Of a DNA stretch of 6,717 nt, positions 1 to 6,512 are shown piece after piece. Both the position numbers and the translations under genes were made by a program. The notes beneath the pieces were generated by a model. It was not told where the DNA came from. It made no database searches and saw nothing but the letters and a program-made list of their open reading frames with translations. This DNA comes from Bacteroidales bacterium GP4 (GTDB lineage Bacteria; Bacteroidota; Bacteroidia; Bacteroidales; Muribaculaceae). The DNA is taken from positions 1 through 6,717 of the forward strand of contig DAAL01000099.1 in the NCBI GenBank assembly GCA_001701065.1, given 5' to 3'. Every line of letters begins with the position of its first letter. Position 1 is the stretch's first letter.

Positions 1-9
1 TAATATAAG

Positions 10-831
10 ATGAAAAAAATCAATGCTCTCCTTTGTGCATTATGCATTAGCTCTATGGCTTTCGGGCAATCCACTGCTATAGAGGTAAGTTACAGATACT
101 CTCACCCAGTGCAGACAATGAGAAGTGCTATCCCTGACATAACAAATCAATACATACTACTTACCGATGGGAATCAAGCTAAATTCTATTCTCCCGGCAC
201 TGAGTTTATAGACTCCATCGAGTCTACTCCTGAAGGATTCGAAGAATTCAACACATTCAAACGCGTTTGTTATGAAAAGAAACAATCGGATCAAATACCA
301 AGAGTCGACGGCTCATTCTATATCACTAAATCACTAAAAAATAATAAAATGCTTACCTATGATATAGCAAACGCCACAAAATTCCGATGGGAAGAAACCA
401 TGCCTAATATCGAATGGGAGATAACCGACTCCACCAAGAACATTCTCGGTTATGAGTGCATCAAGGCAACATGCGACTATCATGGGCGCAAATGGACAGC
501 TTGGTTTACCCCGGAAATTCCCATTCAGGATGGACCGTGGAAACTACGAGGACTTCCTGGAATAATCCTTGAGTCAACATGTGATAGCGGACAATACTAC
601 TTCATAGCCGATGGAATACAGCAAAAAAACAATCCTAACTACGATGTGTTCGGCGCAGACAAATGGGAGCCGATAAAGCGAGTGGAATTCTGGCAACTGC
701 GCAGAAGATGCCTTGACAATCCTTCCCGAAACATCCACCAAGGAGGAAACACCATAGTCTATAAAGGAGTCGATTACACTGATCATCTTCCTGAGGAAAT
801 AGTGGATTACATCGAAACCGATTACCGGTAA
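10..831 (+). CDS. GLPGLI family exported protein (upstream paralogue)
   Basis: This 273-residue protein begins with a typical Sec signal peptide (MKK, a hydrophobic stretch to about residue 18, likely cleavage AFG|QS), so it should be periplasmic or surface-exposed. The family-naming motif appears as GLPGII at residues 181-186, preceded by the conserved block WEITDS, ILGYEC (145-150), DYHGRKWTAWFTPEIP and GPWKLR. GLPGLI proteins are a Bacteroidota family of roughly 200-300 residues with no established biochemical activity, and none is claimed here. The start is well fixed: the codon at positions 1-3 is an in-frame TAA two codons before this ATG, so the gene is complete. It is a paralogue of the gene at 3467-4327 and ends in the same IETDYR. 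The mature part has five cysteines (87, 150, 155, 191, 234) against two in the paralogue. Parts of the gene are AT-rich; bases 301-360 have 18 G/C of 60. Any promoter lies outside the window. The family call is firm; the function is unknown. Confidence 0.93.
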   Translation: MKKINALLCALCISSMAFGQSTAIEVSYRYSHPVQTMRSAIPDITNQYILLTDGNQAKFYSPGTEFIDSIESTPEGFEEFNTFKRVCYEKKQSDQIPRVDGSFYITKSLKNNKMLTYDIANATKFRWEETMPNIEWEITDSTKNILGYECIKATCDYHGRKWTAWFTPEIPIQDGPWKLRGLPGIILESTCDSGQYYFIADGIQQKNNPNYDVFGADKWEPIKRVEFWQLRRRCLDNPSRNIHQGGNTIVYKGVDYTDHLPEEIVDYIETDYR

Positions 832-871
832 ATTTACACTTTTGTGTATTGCTCAACACGACACTCTCCCA

Positions 872-879
872 TAATTTTG
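872..879 (+). promoter_or_regulatory. Possible -7 box (TAATTTTG) ahead of the barrel gene
   Basis: TAATTTTG matches the Bacteroidota sigma-ABfr -7 consensus TAnnTTTG exactly, and an ATTG lies 20 bp upstream (848-851), roughly where a -33 TTG box would sit. The box ends only 8 bp before the preferred ATG at 888. A transcript from it would therefore be almost leaderless, which weakens the promoter reading. The alternative is that this A/T-rich stretch helps ribosome binding on a transcript coming through from the upstream GLPGLI gene. The same TAATTTTGCAA string precedes the gene at 5814. Confidence 0.35.
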
Positions 880-887
880 CAACAAAT

Positions 888-3470
888 ATGACAAAAGGAT
901 TCTTCATATATCTGATTTTAATCGTCACGTCACTCAATGTCATGGCGCAAGTGGACGTAACCGGGACGGTAGTCGACAAGGAACGCAATGAACCTCTCGT
1001 CGGCGCATCGGTCATTGTAAAAGGCTCCGACGGCAAAATTAAAAAGTTCACATCGTCCAAAACCGACGGCGGATTCACCATGACAGTTCCCGGCGTGACC
1101 GGAATGCGCCTTGAAGTGTCGATGATGGGTTTCGCCAAGCAGTCGATTCCACTGGACAGTGTCAGCTTCCCTCTTTCGGTGCGCATGGAGGAAGGCTCAA
1201 TCCAACTCAAAGAAGTCACATTCAAGGCTGAACGCATCCGCGAACAGGGCGACACCATTACTTACCACGTTGGGAGCTTCGCGCAAAAACAGGACCGCAC
1301 CATAGGCGACGTGTTGAAACGAATGCCCGGAATAGACGTGGCAAAAAACGGTAAGATCCAGTATCAGGGAACCGATATAAACAAATTCTACATCGAAGGC
1401 AATGACCTTCTCGGCGGCAAATACGGAATAGCCACCAACGGAATAGCCCATGACGACATAGGCTCAGTGGAAGTCATGGAGAACCACCAGCCGATGCAGG
1501 TGCTCCGTGGTCTCAGCTTCTCCGACCAGGCAGCCATAAATCTGAAAATGAAGAATCGCGCGAAAGCCACCTTCCTCTGTCATGGCACAATAGGCGGCGG
1601 ATATTCCTGTCAGCCTAAAGGCGCCCTGTGGCAGGGCGACATTTTCACCATGATGGTAATGGGAAAATACCAGATGATAACAACATTCCAGGGCAACAAC
1701 TCCGGCACAAATCTATCCGGACAGCTATTTGACTTCTTTTCCGACCGCTCCGAAGAGCAATTAAGCGGTTACATAGGTCCATCCACTCCTTCCACACCCA
1801 ATCTTGCCGCCAAACGCAGTTACTTCAACCGCTCTTGGATGATTTCGTCAAGCCACCTGTGGAAAACCGCCCGCGGAGGTGAAATAAAAGCACAGATTGA
1901 CTACAACAACGACCGTGTCACTGCACAGGGAGCGTCAGCCACCACCTATTTTCTCGACTCAGGCGACAAAGTGATAGTAGAAGACCGCAATTCACTGAGC
2001 CACAGGAACGCACTTGCCGGAAAATTCACATTTGAAGCCAACGAGAAGAGTTATTTCCTAAACAACACGCTGAAAACCGATGTTTCGTGGAATGACCTTC
2101 GTCTTAACACCACCGGCACCCTCCCCAACACGCAGACGGCACGAATGCCTGAATACTCAGTAAGCAATGTGCTGAAAGTAATAAAACGGTTCCGGGGTAA
2201 CAAACTCGTCACATTCACAAGCCGCAACGAGTGGAATTCGCTTCCCGAGCGGCTCACGGTTGTACACAATGGCTCTAAATACGGCGAGAAGATTAGCCAA
2301 CACTCATTCTACACTGATGAAAGAGCTTCATTAGGATTTATAATAAACCACTTGATGGTGTCGCTCGAAACCGGCGCAACCGGATATTTCCGTAAGCTAC
2401 GGACTGACTTACAGGGCATCAACAACTCCGCGATAATAGGCGATGAAGCACTCACTACTGATTATCTCCGCTTATTCGCCGCCCCTAAACTGGAATGGAG
2501 CTATAGCCGAATGGAACTTACCGTGAACCTCCCCGTGAACCTGTACACCTATTTCTTCTCAGGGAGCATGAAGAACCGCACCGAAGTATTCTTCTCGCCC
2601 GCGCTTTCAGCCAAATGGAAAATCACTCCTCGCATGTCACTGACTCTTCGGGGAAGCGCACGCCGCAGTCCCGCCTCGCTGCACAACATCCATGACTCGT
2701 CGATACTCACCGATTACCGTTCATTCAATTCCGGAACCGACGACTACTATACCGCTTCAGGACAGTCATTAGGCCTATCTTACACATTCCGCAATTCTCG
2801 TCAAGGCACCTTTATAAGCGCAATGGGGCAATACAGTTGGAATCGCTCTAAATTTGGCTCAATGCAGAACATCGAAGGCGACTACATATTTCACTCCTAC
2901 ACTGCCCTACCCTCCAAGTCAAGAAATGCTTACGGAATGCTGAACATAGGGAAAACACTTGATTTCATGCGGGGAAGCACCAACTTAAAGGGCAATTACA
3001 ACTATAGCCACAACAACATGTGGTCGCAGGGCAACCCTACATCCTACCACAGCGAGGCATTTTCTATAACACCGTCAGTCAACGGCAACATATCCACCAT
3101 GCTGAACTGGTCACTGCAATTCACATGGTCAAAGAATTTCATGCAGATTGCCGATATGCCTCGTCAATCGTCCACCGATTACATCTATTCCGGGACCGTG
3201 ACACTGACACCATGCCCGTTGCTCACATGGACCACCGGCGGAGAATTCTACCGCAACGAAATAGCCGACGGCAGATACAAAAACATGATGATGCTTGACA
3301 CAAAACTTACGTTCAACATAGGACGAAGAATCGAAATCTCAGGCTCGGTGACCAACATTCTCAACCGAAAAAGCTACAGCTACACCACATTTGGAACTCT
3401 ACTGCAAACCGAGTATTCCAGTATGCTCCGCGGACGCGAATTTTTAATCACATTATATCTCAAAAAATGA
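888..3470 (+). CDS. TonB-dependent-receptor-like outer-membrane beta-barrel protein with carboxypeptidase-like regulatory domain
   Basis: From the ATG at 888 this gene encodes 860 residues. The order is: signal peptide (about 1-20, VMA|QVD); carboxypeptidase-D-regulatory-like beta-sandwich starting VDVTGTVVD with EPLVGASVIVKG (about 21-100); a short EVTFKAERI segment at about 109 where a TonB box would lie; a plug-like domain (about 110-222) containing IGDVLKRMPGIDV, KFYIEGNDLL (166-175), ENHQPMQVLRG (198-208) and AAINLKMK; then a long barrel of alternating polar and aromatic strands to the C-terminus, which ends REFLITLYLKK. Such proteins sit in the outer membrane and may import a ligand with TonB energy or act as large porin-like scaffolds; the ligand cannot be read from the sequence. 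There is no SusD partner, so a glycan-uptake SusC role is not supported. A TTG start at 849 would add 13 residues before a clean signal peptide and was rejected. The gap to the upstream gene is 56 bp, and the stop overlaps the next start (ATGA), suggesting coupled expression with the second GLPGLI gene. Confidence 0.88.
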   Translation: MTKGFFIYLILIVTSLNVMAQVDVTGTVVDKERNEPLVGASVIVKGSDGKIKKFTSSKTDGGFTMTVPGVTGMRLEVSMMGFAKQSIPLDSVSFPLSVRMEEGSIQLKEVTFKAERIREQGDTITYHVGSFAQKQDRTIGDVLKRMPGIDVAKNGKIQYQGTDINKFYIEGNDLLGGKYGIATNGIAHDDIGSVEVMENHQPMQVLRGLSFSDQAAINLKMKNRAKATFLCHGTIGGGYSCQPKGALWQGDIFTMMVMGKYQMITTFQGNNSGTNLSGQLFDFFSDRSEEQLSGYIGPSTPSTPNLAAKRSYFNRSWMISSSHLWKTARGGEIKAQIDYNNDRVTAQGASATTYFLDSGDKVIVEDRNSLSHRNALAGKFTFEANEKSYFLNNTLKTDVSWNDLRLNTTGTLPNTQTARMPEYSVSNVLKVIKRFRGNKLVTFTSRNEWNSLPERLTVVHNGSKYGEKISQHSFYTDERASLGFIINHLMVSLETGATGYFRKLRTDLQGINNSAIIGDEALTTDYLRLFAAPKLEWSYSRMELTVNLPVNLYTYFFSGSMKNRTEVFFSPALSAKWKITPRMSLTLRGSARRSPASLHNIHDSSILTDYRSFNSGTDDYYTASGQSLGLSYTFRNSRQGTFISAMGQYSWNRSKFGSMQNIEGDYIFHSYTALPSKSRNAYGMLNIGKTLDFMRGSTNLKGNYNYSHNNMWSQGNPTSYHSEAFSITPSVNGNISTMLNWSLQFTWSKNFMQIADMPRQSSTDYIYSGTVTLTPCPLLTWTTGGEFYRNEIADGRYKNMMMLDTKLTFNIGRRIEISGSVTNILNRKSYSYTTFGTLLQTEYSSMLRGREFLITLYLKK

Positions 3471-4327
3471 AAAAATTAATCATTACACTTTTAGCCGCCC
3501 TGCCATTGACCTTCGGAGCAATGGCGCAAGAATACCCCAAGGCTTCTATTAAAGCATTGTATGACTACCATCGTTTAGGTCGCCACACTGAAGGGTATGA
3601 CATTACTTACAATGAGGACATGGTGCTGCTTGCATCCAATGATGCTTCACGCTTCTACGGATGTGATGTGGAACTTTATGATTCCCTTAACTCCACACCG
3701 GAGGGAAAAGAAAAATACCGTCAAATGCTGAAGGAACTTGCTCCAAAAGCTTTGATTATCACAAACGGCTCCATCAGCGTCGACCGTTCCAAGGTAAATC
3801 TGCCGTCACGCATCATGACTTTCCAGGTCACAAAGGAACCAGGCTCATCCGTTCTTAAGGTATTGGGAAGCGCGGCACAGGAGGACTATGAATATCCGGT
3901 AGAGATGTCGGACCTCGCATGGGAAATAGCCGACTCCACCACTACCATCCTCGGCTACGAATGCCTGATGGCGACCGCCGATTACCACGGGCGCAAGTGG
4001 ACCGCATGGTTTGCTCCCGACATACCTGTTCCCGCAGGTCCGTGGCAACTCATGGGACTTCCGGGACTAATCATGGACGCTTCATCGGAAGGCGGAGAAT
4101 ATGGATTTACCATAAAAGGCATCGAGCAGACCAATCAACCCATCACCCCGCGCCCCGGCGAACATGAATACATCAAAACTACCCGCAAGGACTATCTCAA
4201 ATTCAAGCACGAAATCAAGATGAACCCCGAAAAAGCGTTCCCTGACGGCAAAGTAAAAATTGTGAACAAGGCTGAAAGCCGCAAAGCTGAAGAAGCCCAC
4301 GACCTCATCGAAACCGACTACCGGTAA
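3467..4327 (+). CDS. GLPGLI family exported protein (downstream paralogue)
   Basis: This 286-residue exported protein has a Sec signal peptide (MKKLIITLLAALPLTFG, likely cleavage AMA|QE). It carries the exact family motif GLPGLI at residues 197-202, inside a core that parallels the upstream paralogue: LAWEIADSTTTILGYEC, then ADYHGRKWTAWFAPDIP, then GPWQLMGLPGLIMD. The N-terminal region also aligns (YDSLNSTPEG here, IDSIESTPEG there). The segment between about residues 85 and 145 and the C-terminal third have diverged, apart from the shared final IETDYR. Only two cysteines remain in the mature chain (66 and 166), the latter being the YEC cysteine shared with the paralogue. The start codon overlaps the stop of the barrel gene in ATGA, and A-rich sequence (CAAAAAATGAAAAAA) surrounds it, so translational coupling is likely and a separate promoter unlikely. 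The protein probably works in the periplasm or at the outer membrane with the barrel. That is inferred from gene order; no activity is known for the family. Confidence 0.94.
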   Translation: MKKLIITLLAALPLTFGAMAQEYPKASIKALYDYHRLGRHTEGYDITYNEDMVLLASNDASRFYGCDVELYDSLNSTPEGKEKYRQMLKELAPKALIITNGSISVDRSKVNLPSRIMTFQVTKEPGSSVLKVLGSAAQEDYEYPVEMSDLAWEIADSTTTILGYECLMATADYHGRKWTAWFAPDIPVPAGPWQLMGLPGLIMDASSEGGEYGFTIKGIEQTNQPITPRPGEHEYIKTTRKDYLKFKHEIKMNPEKAFPDGKVKIVNKAESRKAEEAHDLIETDYR

Positions 4328-4337
4328 TGATGACAAG

Positions 4338-4377
4338 AGCAACCGGTGGGAAGGTTATGAAGCGTCTACCGGTTGCT
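4338..4377. terminator. Hairpin between convergent genes, possible bidirectional terminator
   Basis: AGCAACCGGT at 4338-4347 and its exact reverse complement ACCGGTTGCT at 4368-4377 form a 10-bp stem around a 20-base loop. With a two-base bulge the stem can extend to pair CAAG with CTTG. It sits at the junction where the second GLPGLI gene (+) and the CNNM-type gene (-) converge, the expected place for a two-way terminator. Its right arm lies within the last codons of the minus-strand gene. No clear T-run follows on either strand, so it is not a canonical intrinsic terminator; it may instead protect transcript 3' ends. Confidence 0.45.
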
Positions 4378-5638
4378 TGGTCACGATGACGCGGTCAATT
4401 CTTGCGCCGTCCATATCACCGATTTCAAGCATCAAGTCCTGAAACTCAAATGTGTCGCCCACCTTGGGTATTCGCTTTAACTTTTCAAGAATCAGCCCTG
4501 CCAAAGTAGTATAGCCTGACGGAACATAATTGTCGTCGAGATTGAAATAAGACATAAAATCATAAATCGGACACTGACCGTCAACAAGCCATCCATTGCC
4601 CTGCGCACGCTCCACGATAAACGGCTCGTCAGTACCAACCTCAACTGAGCCGACAAGTCCACCGAGAATGTCGCATAGAGTGACAAGTCCCTGCATAGCC
4701 CCGAACTCGTCACACACCATGCCGCAATGTGCGCCCGACTGCTTCAACAAGTCGAGTGCATCGTACACCAGCATCGTTTCCGGCATGAACACGCCCTGCT
4801 TCACCACATTTCTCAGACAGAAACTGTCATTGCATATCTCAAAGATAAGATCTTTCAACTCCACTATGCCCACGACATCCTCCCGCTCCTCGTCATAGAC
4901 CGGGTAACTGCTGTGTATGCTTTCTCTGATTACATTGCGTATAGCCTCTGCCGTCATCGACAGGTCCAACACCACAAGGTCAATCCGGTGGGTCATAATC
5001 GAGCTTACCTTCTCGTCACCCATCACCAAAGCGCGGAACATAATATCCTTTTCCATATCTTTCACCTGTCCGGCATCCTTGCCTTCACGTATCACCGATT
5101 TTATTTCATCCTCGGTGACCGTGTTGGAATTACGGTCAAGACCGAATATCTTCACCAGCACCGTAGTGGATTTGGACAAGAGCCACACCGCCGGCATCGC
5201 TATCACTGACAGCAGTTTCATGGGCTGCGCCATCATGCGTGCTACACGGTCCGACGCATTAAGACCTATGCGCTTTGGCAGCAACTCCCCAAGCTCTATC
5301 GACAGATACGTCACCACAACCACTATAGCGGTTTGAGCAATGGGTTTAACCACATGGACCGACATCCCCAGCGAATGCAGCCATTGCGCAAGCGTGTCGG
5401 ACAAAGCGGCACCCGAGAAAAGACCGGTGAGAATACCAATAAGGGTTATGCCTATCTGGACTGTGGACAGAAAGCGATCAGGATCCTCAGCCAAGGCAAG
5501 CGCAGTCTTGGCTCCCTTATCGCCGGCTTTGGCATCGGCTGAAAGACGTGATTTCCTTGCCGAAATCAAAGCCACTTCCGACATCGAGAACAATCCGTTG
5601 ACAATAATAAGAATTACAATAACTATTATATCACCCAT
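4355..5638 (-). CDS. CNNM/CorC (HlyC/CorC, DUF21) family membrane transporter with CBS domains
   Basis: This complete 427-residue protein has the normal length and domain order of the family. An N-terminal DUF21/CNNM transmembrane domain (about 2-185) carries SEVALISAR (20-28) just after the first membrane helix, further hydrophobic segments near 57-80, 98-120 and 140-165, and the ELGELLPKRIGL signature (115-126). A CBS pair follows (about 210-332; SIMTHRIDLVVLD opens the first, and DEFG at 310-313 lies in the second). A C-terminal CorC_HlyC domain (about 338-422) begins near DEPFIVERAQGNGWLVDG. Family members are inner-membrane proteins linked to magnesium or cobalt efflux, with the CBS pair sensing nucleotide or ion state. 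The label hemolysin is historical and does not imply toxicity. The start is the ATG directly before the first helix, with an A-rich leader (TAGAAGAAATTT) and no strong Shine-Dalgarno. It is convergent with the GLPGLI operon and divergent from the DUF554 gene, so it is probably transcribed alone. The substrate ion is not resolved here. Confidence 0.93.
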   Translation of the reverse strand: MGDIIVIVILIIVNGLFSMSEVALISARKSRLSADAKAGDKGAKTALALAEDPDRFLSTVQIGITLIGILTGLFSGAALSDTLAQWLHSLGMSVHVVKPIAQTAIVVVVTYLSIELGELLPKRIGLNASDRVARMMAQPMKLLSVIAMPAVWLLSKSTTVLVKIFGLDRNSNTVTEDEIKSVIREGKDAGQVKDMEKDIMFRALVMGDEKVSSIMTHRIDLVVLDLSMTAEAIRNVIRESIHSSYPVYDEEREDVVGIVELKDLIFEICNDSFCLRNVVKQGVFMPETMLVYDALDLLKQSGAHCGMVCDEFGAMQGLVTLCDILGGLVGSVEVGTDEPFIVERAQGNGWLVDGQCPIYDFMSYFNLDDNYVPSGYTTLAGLILEKLKRIPKVGDTFEFQDLMLEIGDMDGARIDRVIVTKQPVDAS

Positions 5639-5711
5639 AAATTTCTTCTATAGACACTAGTTTATAGCATAATAACATCAATTCCACTCCCTTTGTTGTA
5701 TTTTCATAAAA

Positions 5712-5734
5712 AACGGCACCGTGACGGAGCGGTT
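5712..5734. repeat. Imperfect inverted repeat in the divergent intergenic region
   Basis: AACGGCACCG (5712-5721) and CGGAGCGGTT (5725-5734) are complementary at 8 of 10 positions around a 3-base loop. The repeat lies in the 175-bp space between the divergent CNNM-type and DUF554 genes. An A-run precedes it and TTTTATAA follows shortly after. It could be a regulatory site or a weak RNA hairpin, or it may be chance. The rest of 5639-5813 is AT-rich and shows no gene. Confidence 0.25.
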
Positions 5735-5785
5735 GGAGTTTTATAATTCCGAGGTCTTAGAAATGCATAAATGACGGGAAATTAG

Positions 5786-5793
5786 TACCTTTG
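5786..5793 (+). promoter_or_regulatory. Bacteroidota-type -7 promoter box (TACCTTTG) for the DUF554 gene
   Basis: TACCTTTG is an exact match to the TAnnTTTG -7 consensus used by the Bacteroidota primary sigma factor. It ends 20 bp before the ATG at 5814, which would give a short leader of roughly a dozen bases including AATTTTGCAAAACT. No convincing -33 TTTG box is visible at the usual 19-21 bp spacing. A second consensus-like octamer, TAATTTTG, follows at 5799-5806 but is very close to the start codon. Confidence 0.55.
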
Positions 5794-5813
5794 TAGTGTA
5801 ATTTTGCAAAACT

Positions 5814-6512
5814 ATGTTAGGAACTATCGTAAACACTGCTTGTATTGTTGTGGGAAGTGTGCTTGGAGCCGTATTGAAGAAAGGAATCAAACCTCACTAT
5901 CAACATGCGCTGTACAATGCCATGGGGCTTTGCGCCGTTGTATTAGGAATGAGCGCAAGCCTCCGATATATGCCAAAATCCAATTACCCGGTGCTTTTCA
6001 TTGTGTGCATGGCACTTGGCGCACTGATGGGATTCATGATGGATCTTTCAGGACGCTTCAACCGACTTGTGGACCGCTTCAACAACACATCAACCGACCC
6101 AAACGCTTCACATTTAGGTCAAGGGCTTTCCACCGGCATCCTGCTTTACTGCATAGGTCCGCTATCGATGCTCGGTCCCGTAATAAGCGCACTACAAAAC
6201 GACCACACCTACCTGTTCACCAACGCCACACTGGACATAGTGACATCCATGGTGCTTGCTTCCACTTACGGGATAGGGATGATATGGGCGGCTCCGGTAC
6301 TGTTCCTGTGGCAAAGCGCATTTTACCTTACAGCCAAGCTGTCAGCCACCGCAATAAGCGACGACCTCATCACCGAACTTTCCATAGTGGGCGGAATACT
6401 TATCACATCATCAGGGCTTGCCATTCTTGGAATCAAGGACTGCAAGACACTCAATCTGCTGCCGGCACTCCTGCTCCCGATACTGTTCTTTGCAGTAAAA
6501 GGATTATTTTAA
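5814..6512 (+). CDS. DUF554 (YqgA/YdfK-like) integral membrane protein
   Basis: This 232-residue, very hydrophobic protein has about seven or eight predicted membrane segments (around residues 3-22, 34-50, 57-76, 104-126, 139-157, 158-178, 188-208 and 213-229). The opening GTIVNTACIVVGSVLGAV, the CIGPLSMLGPVISAL block (113-127) and the LDIVTSMVLASTYGIGM block (140-156) match the pattern of the DUF554 family, which includes Escherichia coli YqgA and Bacillus subtilis YdfK. The length fits the family. The protein should lie in the inner membrane, and its role is not established. The two small-residue-rich blocks, spaced about 110 residues from the N-terminus and each rich in Gly and Ser, suggest a transport-type fold, which is inference. 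The ATG follows a good promoter box and an A/T-rich leader without a Shine-Dalgarno site. The 3' end overlaps the converging right-edge gene by 9 bp, with no hairpin between them. Confidence 0.9.
   Translation: MLGTIVNTACIVVGSVLGAVLKKGIKPHYQHALYNAMGLCAVVLGMSASLRYMPKSNYPVLFIVCMALGALMGFMMDLSGRFNRLVDRFNNTSTDPNASHLGQGLSTGILLYCIGPLSMLGPVISALQNDHTYLFTNATLDIVTSMVLASTYGIGMIWAAPVLFLWQSAFYLTAKLSATAISDDLITELSIVGGILITSSGLAILGIKDCKTLNLLPALLLPILFFAVKGLF

Noticed and set aside
849..887. TTG start for the barrel protein, 13 codons upstream of the ATG at 888
   Set aside because: The added residues are polar and would precede an otherwise clean signal peptide; the ATG at 888 gives a standard exported N-terminus.
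635..1258. 207-codon minus-strand open frame
   Set aside because: It lies antisense across two well supported genes and their gap, and its translation has no recognisable domain or export signal.
888..3470. SusC-type glycan importer in a polysaccharide utilisation locus
   Set aside because: No SusD-like gene, glycoside hydrolase or sensor is adjacent, and the plug signatures differ from the SusC type.
4100..4327. Type IX secretion sorting domain at the C-terminus of the GLPGLI proteins
   Set aside because: Neither protein ends in a recognisable T9SS C-terminal domain; both end in IETDYR directly after a polar stretch.
4596..5336. Several + strand open frames inside the CNNM-type gene
   Set aside because: They are antisense to a gene with complete DUF21, CBS and CorC_HlyC domains and show low-complexity translations.
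4355..5638. Hemolysin/toxin reading of the HlyC/CorC family protein
   Set aside because: The name is historical; the domain architecture is that of a cation transporter with CBS regulation.
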